From Caloramator sp. E03 (lineage in GTDB: Bacteria; Bacillota; Clostridia; Clostridiales; Caloramatoraceae): a DNA stretch of 64,000 bases. Below, in pieces: positions 38,422-48,208 of the stretch; position 1 is the first letter of the stretch; the number at the start of each line of letters is the position of its first letter. The notes below the pieces were generated by a model. The model searched no databases. It was not told where the DNA came from and saw only the letters and a program-made list of their open reading frames with translations. The translations under genes were made by a program, and so were the position numbers. The DNA lies in NCBI RefSeq assembly GCF_006016075.1, contig NZ_CP040093.1:1542501-1606500 (forward strand), read 5' to 3'.

Positions 38422-39807
38422 TTGAGTACAAAAACTCAGACGGCTAAAGCAAATTTAAACAACAAGGGATTCTTTGACAGGTACTTTAAGCTTAAAGAAA
38501 ATAACACTTCGGTTAAGACAGAAGTTATTGCAGGTATAACTACTTTTCTTACTATGGCTTATATTATAGCTGTAAACCCATCTTTTTTATCAACGACTGG
38601 AATGGACAAGGGTGCTTTGGTTACTGCAACCTGTATTGCAGCAGGAGTTACAACTATAATAATGGGCTTTTATGCTAATCTTCCTTTTGCTCTTGCATCA
38701 GGTATGGGTCTTAATGCTTTCTTTGCTTTTACTGTTTGTGGTGTTATGAAGGTTTCATGGAAAGTGGCATTAACGGCTGTATTTATTGAAGGTATAATAT
38801 TTATAATTTTATCTCTTACAAAGGTTAGAGAACTTGTTGTAAATGCTATACCAAATTCCTTAAAGCTTGCGGTAAGTGCAGGTATAGGGCTTTTTATTGC
38901 ATTTATTGGATTTGAAGATGCTAAAATGATTGTTCTTAATGAAGCAACCCTTGTAACACTTGGTAAAATTGCAGATCCAAGGGTTATAATATGTCTTGTT
39001 GGTATTATAATAATTGGAGTACTTGTTCATAAAAATGTAAAAGGCGCTATACTATGGGGAATTATTACTTGTTCGGTAATAGCTTGGATTTATGCAATAA
39101 TAATCGGCCCTGAAAATGCATCAAAGCTTTATGATATACATCTTCCTTCAGCAGCTTTTTCAGTTTATGGAATAGGACCTATTGCAGGAAAATTTGATTT
39201 TTCATTTTTAAAGGACAGCAGAGCTTTATTAAATTTTCTTTCAATTATGATTACCTTCTTGTTTGTTGATTTCTTTGATACAGTTGGAACCCTTGTTGGA
39301 GTAGCTTCAAAGGCAAATATGTTTGATAAAAATGGGAAAGTTTTAAGGGCAGATAGAGCACTTTTAACTGATGCAATAGGTACAACCCTTGGAGCATGTG
39401 TAGGTGTTTCAACTGTTACAACATATGTCGAAAGTTCTGCTGGAGTAGTTGAAGGAGGAAGAACAGGACTTACAGCTGTTGTTACAGGAGTTTTATTTCT
39501 TCTTTCAATAGTTTTAGCACCTATATTTATGGCAATACCAGGATGCGCTACAGCACCAGCTCTTATAATAGTTGGACTTTTTATGCTTCAAAATGTTATC
39601 AAAATAGATTTCTTTGATTATACTGAGGCAATACCTGCATTTTTGGCAATAATACTTATGCCATTAACCTATAGCATAGCAAATGGACTTATGTTTGGTA
39701 TTGTATCTTATGTTGTATTTAACTTTCTTGGAGGTAAAAAAGAAAAAATATCTCCAACAATGTATATTCTTGCTATATTATTCATATTAAAAATGATATT
39801 TATGTAA
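38422..39807 (+). CDS. AzgA-type purine base permease (NCS2)
   Basis: 461-residue transporter with about 12-13 hydrophobic segments of the AzgA/PbuG branch, which imports adenine, guanine and hypoxanthine by proton symport. Typical blocks are EVIAGITTFLTMAYIIAVNP, ALASGMGLNAFFAFTV, DFFDTVGTLVGVASKANM and TYVESSAGVVEGGRTGLTAV. The TTG start at 38422 has AAAGGGG at 8 nt; the GTG at 38413 overlaps that site. It heads the purine region and is followed by its own terminator. No purine riboswitch is visible upstream. Confidence 0.93.
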   Translation: MSTKTQTAKANLNNKGFFDRYFKLKENNTSVKTEVIAGITTFLTMAYIIAVNPSFLSTTGMDKGALVTATCIAAGVTTIIMGFYANLPFALASGMGLNAFFAFTVCGVMKVSWKVALTAVFIEGIIFIILSLTKVRELVVNAIPNSLKLAVSAGIGLFIAFIGFEDAKMIVLNEATLVTLGKIADPRVIICLVGIIIIGVLVHKNVKGAILWGIITCSVIAWIYAIIIGPENASKLYDIHLPSAAFSVYGIGPIAGKFDFSFLKDSRALLNFLSIMITFLFVDFFDTVGTLVGVASKANMFDKNGKVLRADRALLTDAIGTTLGACVGVSTVTTYVESSAGVVEGGRTGLTAVVTGVLFLLSIVLAPIFMAIPGCATAPALIIVGLFMLQNVIKIDFFDYTEAIPAFLAIILMPLTYSIANGLMFGIVSYVVFNFLGGKKEKISPTMYILAILFILKMIFM

Positions 39808-39813
39808 TTTATT

Positions 39814-39848
39814 ATTCAGCATGTATTTTCAATACATGCTGAATTTTT
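39814..39848 (+). terminator. Intrinsic terminator after the purine permease
   Basis: A 14-bp perfect stem (39814-39827 with 39831-39844), three-base loop, followed by five T. Confidence 0.88.
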
Positions 39849-39868
39849 AAAAGGGCAGGTGAAGGAAA

Positions 39869-41542
39869 ATGAATACAAATAAAAAACAGATAGACATGGC
39901 ACTTGGAAAAGAAAAGGCAGAAATTGTACTAAAGAATGGTTTTGTAATAGATGTATTTAATGAGGATATTTTTAAAGCTGATGTTGCAATAGCAGAGGGT
40001 AAAATAATTGGTATTGGAGAATATGATGGTATAAAAGAGATTGATTGCAGTGGCAAATATATTTCACCTGGATTTATAGACTCTCATGTTCATATAGAGT
40101 CTTCAAAGGTTATTCCTAACACTTTTTCTTTAGAACTTTTAAAAAGGGGAGTTACAACATGTATTGCAGATCCTCACGAAATTGCAAATGTGCTTGGCAT
40201 TGAAGGAATTAAATTCATGATTGAAAATTCAAAACAGGCAGCTATAGATATATTTTTTATGATGCCCTCCTGTGTCCCAGCAACGGAATTTGAAGATAGT
40301 GGAGCAGTTCTTAGAGCAGAAGACTTAAAAATATTTAAATGTTATAAAGAGGTTTTAGGTCTTGGGGAAGTTATGGATGTTTATTCAGCAATAAATTTTA
40401 AAGAGGATATGATTGAAAAAATAAATACTTATAGTGATAAAAAAATAGATGGTCACTGCCCTTTAATAGATGAAAAAAGCCTAAATGCTTATATGCTGTT
40501 AGGAGTATGTACAGATCATGAATGTTTTGGTATTGAAGAGGCTTTAGATAAAATTAGAAAAGGAATGTATGTAATGATAAGAGAAGGCTCTGCTGCAAGA
40601 AATTTAAAAGGTCTGATAGGAGCTATAAACGATAAGAACTTTAGAAGGTTTTTATTTTGTACTGATGATAAAAGCATTTTAGATATTGTAAAGGAGGGTT
40701 CAATAGATTATAACATAAAAAAAGCAATAGAGTATAAAGTGGATCCTATAAAGGCAATTACAATAGCAACATTAAATGCAGCCCAGTGCTATGGATTAAA
40801 AAATAAAGGAGCTATTGCAATAGGCTATGATGCTGATATTGTTATACTTGATAATCTCTATAGTATAAAAATAAATGCAGTTTTAAGAAAAGGGAAAATT
40901 AATCCAGAGGTTAAGAATTTTGATTCAATAGATATAAAAAATTCTATGAATATTGATTATATTACAGAGGATAAACTTAAAATTAAATATGATGCAAAAA
41001 ATATTGATGTTATAAAGGTAATCAAAGGTTCTTTAATTACAGAAAAAGTTAAAAGGAATGTTGTTTTAAAGGATGGATATATAGATAGCATTGAGGGTGA
41101 AGATATTTTAAAGATAGGAGTATTTGAAAGACATAAAAATACAGGAAAATTTTCTTTAGGATTTATAGAGGGATTAGGGCTTAAAGGCTGTTCAATTGCA
41201 CAAACTATAGCCCATGATAGCCATAATATAATAGTTGTTGGAGATAATGATGCTGATATAACCTTTGCAGTAAACAGCCTTATAGATATAGGAGGAGGAA
41301 TAGTTGCAGTTTCAAGAGGCAGGATAATAGGTAAGATAAGCTTACCTGTTGGAGGGCTTATGACAACAGATTCAATAGATAAAGTAGTTTATAATTTGGA
41401 AAATCTATATGCATCAGTAAAAAGGTTTTTAATAGATAAGAATATAGACGTATTCTTGACTTTATCCTTTATGGCACTACCAGTGATACCAAAGTTTAAA
41501 ATAACTCCAAGAGGACTTTATGATTTTGAAAATGGATTTTAA
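39869..41542 (+). CDS. adeC: Adenine deaminase
   Basis: Metal-dependent amidohydrolase of 557 residues that turns adenine into hypoxanthine plus ammonia. Signatures include ISPGFIDSHVHIESSKVIPN, TTCIADPHEIANVLG, GLGEVMDV, DGHCP and CTDHECFGIEEALDKIRKGMYVMIREGSAARN, and the C-terminal block HDSHNIIVVGDNDADI. AGGTGAAGG lies before the ATG. It follows the permease terminator and probably has its own transcript. Confidence 0.96.
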   Translation: MNTNKKQIDMALGKEKAEIVLKNGFVIDVFNEDIFKADVAIAEGKIIGIGEYDGIKEIDCSGKYISPGFIDSHVHIESSKVIPNTFSLELLKRGVTTCIADPHEIANVLGIEGIKFMIENSKQAAIDIFFMMPSCVPATEFEDSGAVLRAEDLKIFKCYKEVLGLGEVMDVYSAINFKEDMIEKINTYSDKKIDGHCPLIDEKSLNAYMLLGVCTDHECFGIEEALDKIRKGMYVMIREGSAARNLKGLIGAINDKNFRRFLFCTDDKSILDIVKEGSIDYNIKKAIEYKVDPIKAITIATLNAAQCYGLKNKGAIAIGYDADIVILDNLYSIKINAVLRKGKINPEVKNFDSIDIKNSMNIDYITEDKLKIKYDAKNIDVIKVIKGSLITEKVKRNVVLKDGYIDSIEGEDILKIGVFERHKNTGKFSLGFIEGLGLKGCSIAQTIAHDSHNIIVVGDNDADITFAVNSLIDIGGGIVAVSRGRIIGKISLPVGGLMTTDSIDKVVYNLENLYASVKRFLIDKNIDVFLTLSFMALPVIPKFKITPRGLYDFENGF

Positions 41543-41700
41543 ATTAATAATAAGAATAAATTCAAATAAACGGTAAAAATCAAGCAATATCTGCCAAACA
41601 TATAATCCTACTTAATATGTAAATATTGTAAATAATACCATAAAGCGTATAATATAATTAAGAGGAAAATGAAGGAATTTTTGAAAAAGGAGGAGGTTGT

Positions 41701-42987
41701 TTGAAGGCTTTAATAAATGCTAACATCTATGATTTTATGAATTTTCAAAAAAATAAATATATATTATTTGATAATAAAATAGAGGAAATAGGTGATATGA
41801 AGGATTTTAAATACAAAGAGGAGGCTTATGACTGTAAAGATTCTATAGTTATGCCAGGGCTTATAAATTGTCATACTCATGTTTATTCTACCTTTGCAAG
41901 GGGAATGAACATGCCTTTTAATCCAAAGAACTTTATGGATATACTTTATCAGCTTTGGTGGAAGCTTGATGGAAATCTTGATAAGGAGGCAATATATTTT
42001 AGTGGACTTATCTATGGCATTGATTGTCTAAAGTGTGGGGTAACTACGATAATAGATCATCATGCAAGTGGCCTTTATATAAGGGGAAGCCTAATGGAAC
42101 TTAAAAAATCATTATGCGATTATTTAGGGTTAAGAGGGATATTTTGCTTTGAAAGCAGTGATAGGTTTAATATAGATGAATGTATTGAAGAGAATATTGA
42201 ATTTTGCAAGAAAGCCTCGGACAAGCACTGTGGAGTATTTGGTATGCATGCATCTTTAAGTTTGAATGATAAAAGCTTAAATAAAATATCTAAAGCTATA
42301 GAGAATACTCCAATACATGTACATGTTGCTGAGAGCATAGATGATGTATTGGACTGTTATAAGAAATATGGTAAATCGATAGTTGAAAGACTTGATAGCT
42401 TTAATCTTTTAAAGGAGAATTCTATTTTAGCTCATTGCGTGCATATAAATGAAAAGGAAGCACAGATAATATCTGAAAGGAATTGCTATGTTGTATTAAA
42501 TCCTACTTCCAATATGAACAATGCGGTCGGGGTTTCTAATTACGATGTACTAAGAGAAAATAACATAAAGTGTATGATTGGCAATGATGGCCTTGGGGCA
42601 AATATTACAAGGGATTATCTTAATATATCATTTGCTATGAAAAATAGATTGAAAAGCCCTACTAAATTTTCATTGGAGGATTTAAAAAATGTTATAAATA
42701 ATGGATACGAATATGTTTCAAAAATGCTTGGTATAAAAATAGGGAGAATAGAAAAGGGTTATTGTGCGGATATGATAGTAGTGCCCTATAATCCACCAAC
42801 TCCAATTGATGAATCCAATATATTAGGACATGTTTTTTATGGAATGTTTGATAATTTCCATCCCAGGTATGTATGGATAGATGGTAATTGTCTTTTAAAG
42901 GATTACAATCTTACCTTTGATGAAACTGATATATATGAAAAATCAAAAGAACAGGCCCAAAAGGTTTGGAGAAGGATAGAAAATTGA
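41701..42987 (+). CDS. ssnA: SsnA-type amidohydrolase
   Basis: 428-residue amidohydrolase matching the SsnA family of purine and urate clusters: IVMPGLINCHTHVYSTFARG (zinc ligands HTH), LWWKLDGNLDKEAIYFSGLIYG, CGVTTIIDHHAS, HVHVAES, NPTSNMNNAVG and GNDGLG, ending KVWRRIEN. It has a TTG start with GGAGG upstream. The exact substrate is not proven; a purine-derived intermediate is expected. About 158 bases upstream (41543-41700) hold only an AT-rich leader. Confidence 0.88.
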   Translation: MKALINANIYDFMNFQKNKYILFDNKIEEIGDMKDFKYKEEAYDCKDSIVMPGLINCHTHVYSTFARGMNMPFNPKNFMDILYQLWWKLDGNLDKEAIYFSGLIYGIDCLKCGVTTIIDHHASGLYIRGSLMELKKSLCDYLGLRGIFCFESSDRFNIDECIEENIEFCKKASDKHCGVFGMHASLSLNDKSLNKISKAIENTPIHVHVAESIDDVLDCYKKYGKSIVERLDSFNLLKENSILAHCVHINEKEAQIISERNCYVVLNPTSNMNNAVGVSNYDVLRENNIKCMIGNDGLGANITRDYLNISFAMKNRLKSPTKFSLEDLKNVINNGYEYVSKMLGIKIGRIEKGYCADMIVVPYNPPTPIDESNILGHVFYGMFDNFHPRYVWIDGNCLLKDYNLTFDETDIYEKSKEQAQKVWRRIEN

Positions 42988-42998
42988 GAGGTGAGTTT

Positions 42999-44081
42999 AT
43001 GGATTTAAGTACAAGTATAGGAGGTATAAGTTTAAAAAACCCTATTATGCCAGCATCAGGACCACTTGTTTCAAGCTATGAAAAGATGATTGCTCTTGAA
43101 AAAATGGGAGTTTCATGTATAGTATCAAAGACTATATCAAAGGAAGCTGCAAAGGTTCCAAGACCATGTATTATAGGTGATAATAACAGCATATATAATG
43201 CAGAGTTATGGTCTGAATATCCTTTTGAATTTTGGTTAAGTGATATTTTGCCAAAGTTAAAGAAAAACCTTAAGGTACCTTTGATAATAAGCGCTGGCTA
43301 TACTAAGGAAGATATGGAATTCTTGATTCCAAGGCTTGATGAATTTGCAGATGCCTTTGAAATATCAACCCATTATATAGGCAAGGAACTTAATGTTATT
43401 GGTGATACTGTAAAGACAATAACTAACCTTACTAAAAAGCCAGTTTTTATAAAAATAAGTCCTCATATTACAGATGTTCTGGAATTTGCAAGAGTGGTTA
43501 GGGAAAATAAAGCTGCTGGTATTGTTGCTATAAACTCCTTAGGTCCTGGAATGAAAATAGATTTAAAAAATAGAAGGGTTTTAGTTGGAAACGATAAAGG
43601 AGAACTTTGGATTTCAGGGCCTTCTATAAAGCCAATAGCCCTTGCAATAATAAATAGGATAAAGAGGTTTATGCCTGATTTTACTGTAATTGGAGTGGGA
43701 GGAATAAAAAACGCAGAGGATGTTTTAGAGTTTCTTCTTGCAGGAGCAGACGCTGTTCAGATTTTATCCTCTGCAATGCTAATGGGGAAGCAGATATATG
43801 AAAAGATAATTGAAGATCTGCCTATAGCCCTTGAAAAATACAATTTTAGTAGTGTAAAGGATGTTATTAAAACTTCCCTTGAAATACCTTTAGTTAAATT
43901 TGAGCCAAGCTATCCTAAAATTGATAAAAACAAATGTATTCTCTGTGGATTATGTGAAAAAATTTGCCCTTATTTTGCGTTAAATGTGGATAAAGAAGTT
44001 TATATTGATTATAAAAAATGCTTTGGATGCGGTCTTTGTCAGTCTAAATGCCCTGCAAAGGCTATATCGGCAGTTTTTTAA
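42999..44081 (+). CDS. PreA-like dihydroorotate-dehydrogenase-fold Fe-S protein
   Basis: 360 residues: an FMN barrel of the dihydroorotate/dihydropyrimidine dehydrogenase type (NPIMPASGPLVSSYEKM, IISAGY, FIKISPH, VGGIKNAEDVLEFLLAGADAVQI) fused to a C-terminal 2x[4Fe-4S] ferredoxin domain (CILCGLCEKICP and CFGCGLCQSKCP). Such proteins reduce pyrimidine rings with a PreT partner. No PreT gene is present here, so electrons may come from elsewhere. ATG 42999 has GAGGTGAG upstream. It probably reduces a purine ring intermediate (inference). Confidence 0.8.
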   Translation: MDLSTSIGGISLKNPIMPASGPLVSSYEKMIALEKMGVSCIVSKTISKEAAKVPRPCIIGDNNSIYNAELWSEYPFEFWLSDILPKLKKNLKVPLIISAGYTKEDMEFLIPRLDEFADAFEISTHYIGKELNVIGDTVKTITNLTKKPVFIKISPHITDVLEFARVVRENKAAGIVAINSLGPGMKIDLKNRRVLVGNDKGELWISGPSIKPIALAIINRIKRFMPDFTVIGVGGIKNAEDVLEFLLAGADAVQILSSAMLMGKQIYEKIIEDLPIALEKYNFSSVKDVIKTSLEIPLVKFEPSYPKIDKNKCILCGLCEKICPYFALNVDKEVYIDYKKCFGCGLCQSKCPAKAISAVF

Positions 44082-44094
44082 GGAGGTGCTTTTT

Positions 44095-44874
44095 TTGAAA
44101 ATAAAAAATTTTTTCAGGGCAGAGAGTCTTAAAGATGCTTATGAAGCATTAACTAATGGAGGTACTATACTTGGAGGAGGAGCTTTTTTACATCTTTTAG
44201 ATAATGAAGTTGAAATTGCTGTTGACCTTTCAAGATTAAATCTAAACTATATATTAGAAAAAGAAGATGTAATTGAGATAGGCTCCTATACAACGTTAAA
44301 AGAAATAGAAGATAGTAGTATCCTTTCATCATATTTTAATGGAATACTATCAAAAGCAGCATCAGTTATAGCTGGGGTACAGGTTAGGAATATTGCAACT
44401 ATAGGGGGATGTATAGGAGGATGCTATGGCTTTTCTGACATTTTAACTTGCCTTTTGGCCCTTGATGCAAAGGTTCAGTTATATAATAGAGGAATAGTTT
44501 CCATGGAAGAATTTATTGAAAATAAAGATACAAAGGATATTATTGTAAAAGTAATAATTAAAAAGGATGAAAAAAAAGCTTCGTTTTTAAGTATGAGAAA
44601 CAGCTATACTGATTTTTCCATGTTAAATGTTGCAGTTTCAAACTTAAAAGGAGGTATAAAAATAGCCGTTGGAGCAAGACCTCTTGTAGCTTCTTATGCA
44701 TATAAGGCAATGGATTATTTAAAAGAGAATGGTTTGAATGATGAAACAATAAAAAGGGCAGGAGAAATAGCAAGGGATACATTAAACTTTGGAAGTGATA
44801 TCAGGGCTTCAAGTGAATATAGAAAGGAGCTTTGCAGCGTTCTTGTAAGAAGGGGACTTGAGGAGGTGATATAG
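44095..44874 (+). CDS. Molybdenum hydroxylase FAD subunit, set 1
   Basis: 259-residue FAD-binding subunit of the xanthine dehydrogenase family, with GGTILGGGAFLHLL and RNIATIGGCIGGCYGFSDILTCL marking the flavin pocket and a CO-dehydrogenase-type C-terminal domain. The TTG at 44095 has AAGGAGG at about 8 nt; the longer reading from 43984 overlaps the preceding gene and is not family-like. It shares the stop/start base at 44874 with the Fe-S subunit gene. Part of set 1 (FAD, Fe-S, Mo). Confidence 0.9.
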   Translation: MKIKNFFRAESLKDAYEALTNGGTILGGGAFLHLLDNEVEIAVDLSRLNLNYILEKEDVIEIGSYTTLKEIEDSSILSSYFNGILSKAASVIAGVQVRNIATIGGCIGGCYGFSDILTCLLALDAKVQLYNRGIVSMEEFIENKDTKDIIVKVIIKKDEKKASFLSMRNSYTDFSMLNVAVSNLKGGIKIAVGARPLVASYAYKAMDYLKENGLNDETIKRAGEIARDTLNFGSDIRASSEYRKELCSVLVRRGLEEVI

Positions 44875-45326
44875 TGAAAATACATGTAAGGGTAAACGAA
44901 AAGGATAGGGAAATGGAGATTCAAGGAAGTGAAACAGTTTATGATATACTAAAAAGCCTTAACATAACAAGCGTTAGAAAATCCTGTGATACTGGAGTTT
45001 GTGGGCTTTGTACTGTACTTTTAAATGGTAAGCCAATACCATCCTGTTCATATCTTGCAGCTAAAGCTGATGGATGTTCAATAACAACTATTGAGGGAAT
45101 AGAAGAAGAGGCAGAGAGATTTGGAAAACTTATGAATGAAGAAGGTGCTGTTCAATGTGCATACTGTTCCCCTTCCTTTGTACTTGCGGTAGTATCTATG
45201 AAAGACAATTTAAAGAGCTTTGACGATGAGAGTATAAATAGATATCTTGCAGGTAACCTTTGCAGATGCTCAGGGTATCAAGTACATTTAAGAGCAATTA
45301 AAAGGTATTTAGGGGTGATAGAATGA
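44874..45326 (+). CDS. Molybdenum hydroxylase 2Fe-2S subunit, set 1
   Basis: 150 residues carrying two [2Fe-2S] clusters. The plant-type ferredoxin cluster is in SCDTGVCGLCTVLLNGKPIPSC, and the second cluster is in QCAYCSPSF and NLCRCSGY. It passes electrons from the Mo centre to FAD. The second-cluster motif CAYCSPS differs from the usual CGFCTPG seen in set 2. It uses a GTG start overlapping the previous stop by one base. Confidence 0.93.
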   Translation: MKIHVRVNEKDREMEIQGSETVYDILKSLNITSVRKSCDTGVCGLCTVLLNGKPIPSCSYLAAKADGCSITTIEGIEEEAERFGKLMNEEGAVQCAYCSPSFVLAVVSMKDNLKSFDDESINRYLAGNLCRCSGYQVHLRAIKRYLGVIE

Positions 45327-47632
45327 AAGAGGTAAAAAAGTCAACTCCAAAGATAGAAGGAATGGGACTCATAAAAGGAAGGCCAGCCTATACAATGGAT
45401 TTTGTTCCTTCAAACAGCCTTGTAATTAAAATATTAAGGAGTCCCTATCCCTTTGCAAGGATTAAAAATATTAATACTGAAAAGGCAGAAAAACTTCCTA
45501 AAGTTGCTTGCGTATTAACATTTAAAAGTGTTCCAAGAAATATAGTAACAAGGGCAGGTCAAGGTTATCCAGAGCCTTCACCGCATGATAAATTTATACT
45601 TGATGAGTATGTAAGATATGTTGGTGATGAAGTTGCTGTTGTCGCAGCAGAAGATGAGAAGACAGCTATAGAGGCTTTAAATTTAATTGAGGTTGATTAT
45701 GAAGTTTTAGAGCCTGTTCTTGATTTTGAAAAGGCTGAAGGGAATCCTTCAATTATTCATCCTGAAAAGGAATGCCACGAGATGTTTCCAATAGGATATA
45801 ATCCATCTAAAAATATAGCTGCTGAATATAATATGGAATTTGGAGATGTAGATGAAGTATTAAAGCGTTGCGAATATGTTGTAGAAGAAACATATTATAC
45901 TCAGCCTCAGGCTCATGTTGCTATGGAGCCTCACTGTTGCTTTGCTTATATGGACATACAAGGAAGGATAAATATAGTTTCTTCAACTCAAACGCCTTAT
46001 CATGTAAGAAGGATAGTAGCAGAGGCTCTTTCTATTCCCATTGAGAAAATAAGAGTGATAAAGCCTAGAATTGGAGGAGGATACGGAGGTAAACAAGCTC
46101 TTCATGGGGAATTTTATGTAGCTCTTGTTACATTAAAAACGGGAAGACCAGCAAAACTTGAGTATACAAGGCAGGAGGTTTTTGAAGCAACCTATACAAG
46201 GCATCCTATGAAGATAGAAGTTAAAATGGGTGCCGATAAAAATGGCAATATTAAAGCTATTGATATGCATATACTTTCAAATACAGGTGCTTATGCAGAA
46301 CATGCACTAACTGTATTTATGGTTGCTGGATCTAAGACTCTCCCTCTTTATAATAAAGCAGAGGCAGTAAGGTTTGGAGGAAAAGTTGTATACACAAATC
46401 ATACTCCTGCTGGAGCATTTAGAGGATATGGTGCTGTACAGGGAAACTTTGCCCTTGAATCAACAGTTGACAAGCTTGCGCAAAAATGTGGAATTGATCC
46501 GGTAGATTTTAGAGCAATGAATATGATTAAAGAAAAGGAAACATCTCCAATATTTAAAATAATGGGGGAAGGTACTGAAGGAGTTGACATGATAGTTGAA
46601 AGCTGTAAACTTGATTATTGCTTAGAAAGGGCAGTTCAGCTTAGCGGCTATAAGAAAAAAGATAAACGGGCTAAGAAAAATAATAAAGTTAGAGGTATAG
46701 GATGTGCTATTGCGATGCAGGGTTCTGGAATACCTGCAATAGATATGGGTTCTGCACTTATAAAGTTAAACGATCAGGGTTTTTTCAATCTATTAGTTGG
46801 TGCAACAGATATAGGTACAGGCAGTGATACTATACTTGCTCAAATTGCTGCTGAGGCTTTAGGAGTTTCAGTTGATAAAATAGTAGTTTATTCCTCAGAT
46901 ACAGATCTTACTCCCTTTGATTGTGGTGCTTATGCATCAAGTACAACTTATGTTTCAGGGAACGCTGTTAAAAAAGCAGCAGAAAAGATGAAAAGTATAA
47001 TAATTGAAGAAGGAGCGAAGGTACTTGAAAAGGAAGTTTATGATGTTGAGTTTGATGGGAATATAATCAAAACTAAAGATGGAGAAAAGCAAATCACATT
47101 AAAGGACCTTTCTACAAATCTTTTCTATAGCAAAAACCAAAAACAGCTTGCTGTATGTGAATCATTTTGCGGTGAGGTTTCTCCTCCACCTTTTTTGGCA
47201 GCTTTTGCTGAGGTTGAGGTTGACATTGAAACAGGAAAAGTTGATTTAATAGATTATACTGCAGTAGTAGATTGTGGCACGCCTATAAATCCAGCTCTTG
47301 CAAGGGTTCAAGTTGAAGGAGGAATTGTTCAGGGAATTGGTATGGCAATGTTTGAAGATGTAAAATACAGTACTAATGGGAAGCTTTTAAATAACAGCTT
47401 ATTAACTTATAGAATTCCTTCAAGGCTTGATGTTGGCAAAATAACGGTTGAATTTGCAGATAGTTTTGAAACTACAGGACCTTATGGTGCAAAATCTGTA
47501 GGAGAGATTGGAATAGATACTCCCCCAGCAGCTATAGCCAATGCTATATATAATGCAGTAGGTGTTAGGATAACAAAGCTTCCTATAAAACCAGAGGATG
47601 TATTAAAGGCATTGAAAGAAAAGGAGAGATAG
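45323..47632 (+). CDS. Molybdenum hydroxylase catalytic subunit, set 1
   Basis: 769-residue molybdopterin-binding subunit of a xanthine-dehydrogenase-type enzyme. The catalytic glutamate is residue 728 in SVGEIGI. The substrate arginine is present in GAFRGYG. The position that is Glu in classical xanthine oxidases (GGGFGGKE) is Gln258 here (GGGYGGKQ), so substrate or orientation may differ from set 2. It starts at ATGA overlapping the Fe-S gene. A CTP:Mo-cofactor enzyme gene follows directly, suggesting a cytosine dinucleotide cofactor. Confidence 0.93.
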   Translation: MKEVKKSTPKIEGMGLIKGRPAYTMDFVPSNSLVIKILRSPYPFARIKNINTEKAEKLPKVACVLTFKSVPRNIVTRAGQGYPEPSPHDKFILDEYVRYVGDEVAVVAAEDEKTAIEALNLIEVDYEVLEPVLDFEKAEGNPSIIHPEKECHEMFPIGYNPSKNIAAEYNMEFGDVDEVLKRCEYVVEETYYTQPQAHVAMEPHCCFAYMDIQGRINIVSSTQTPYHVRRIVAEALSIPIEKIRVIKPRIGGGYGGKQALHGEFYVALVTLKTGRPAKLEYTRQEVFEATYTRHPMKIEVKMGADKNGNIKAIDMHILSNTGAYAEHALTVFMVAGSKTLPLYNKAEAVRFGGKVVYTNHTPAGAFRGYGAVQGNFALESTVDKLAQKCGIDPVDFRAMNMIKEKETSPIFKIMGEGTEGVDMIVESCKLDYCLERAVQLSGYKKKDKRAKKNNKVRGIGCAIAMQGSGIPAIDMGSALIKLNDQGFFNLLVGATDIGTGSDTILAQIAAEALGVSVDKIVVYSSDTDLTPFDCGAYASSTTYVSGNAVKKAAEKMKSIIIEEGAKVLEKEVYDVEFDGNIIKTKDGEKQITLKDLSTNLFYSKNQKQLAVCESFCGEVSPPPFLAAFAEVEVDIETGKVDLIDYTAVVDCGTPINPALARVQVEGGIVQGIGMAMFEDVKYSTNGKLLNNSLLTYRIPSRLDVGKITVEFADSFETTGPYGAKSVGEIGIDTPPAAIANAIYNAVGVRITKLPIKPEDVLKALKEKER

Positions 47633-47633
47633 T

Positions 47634-48206
47634 TTGAAAATAGATGGAGTAATACTTGCAGCAGGTTTTTCAACAAGGGCTAATACTTTTAAAATGACTT
47701 TGGAATTTAAAGGTAAGACCATATTAGAAAATGTCATAGATAATATGAGTTTATATGTTGATAGAATAATCATTGTTGGAGGATATAGGATTGAGGAAAT
47801 AGAGAAAATAGTCAAAAGATATGAAAAGGTTGAACTTATATTTAATGATAAATATGAAGAGGGTATGTTTAGTTCTATAAAGAAAGGGATATCTAAGGTA
47901 AGTGGAGATAAATTCTTTTTAACGCCAGGGGATTACCCTTTAATTAAGCCCTTTGTATATAAAAAGCTTTTGGAATGTGAAGAGGATATTGCAATTCCCG
48001 TATATAATGGAAAGAGGGGGCATCCAATCCTTATAAATAGCAGGCTAATAGATAATATTTATAATCCAAAATATACAAATTTAAGAGAATTTATAAAGGA
48101 TAATAATGTTCAATTTATTGATGTTGACTGCATTGGTATTATTAAGGATATTGATACAATGGAGGATTATAGGGAAGCATTAAATCTTAACGACAAGGGG
48201 GGATAA
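47634..48206 (+). CDS. mocA: MocA-like molybdenum cofactor cytidylyltransferase
   Basis: 190-residue nucleotidyltransferase with LAAGFSTRANTFK at the N-terminus, a GDYPL metal site near residue 100, and RGHPILI. MocA attaches CMP to molybdopterin, giving the form used by many bacterial hydroxylases. It has a TTG start with GGAGAG upstream and sits between the two hydroxylase sets, so both probably use the cytosine form. Confidence 0.85.
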   Translation: MKIDGVILAAGFSTRANTFKMTLEFKGKTILENVIDNMSLYVDRIIIVGGYRIEEIEKIVKRYEKVELIFNDKYEEGMFSSIKKGISKVSGDKFFLTPGDYPLIKPFVYKKLLECEEDIAIPVYNGKRGHPILINSRLIDNIYNPKYTNLREFIKDNNVQFIDVDCIGIIKDIDTMEDYREALNLNDKGG

Positions 48207-48208
48207 CT

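Noticed and set aside
41570-41680. A possible purine riboswitch before ssnA (ATAATCC and ATATG words near 41605-41622)
   Set aside because: The three-helix layout and the conserved loops of the purine riboswitch are not present; the words match by chance in AT-rich sequence.
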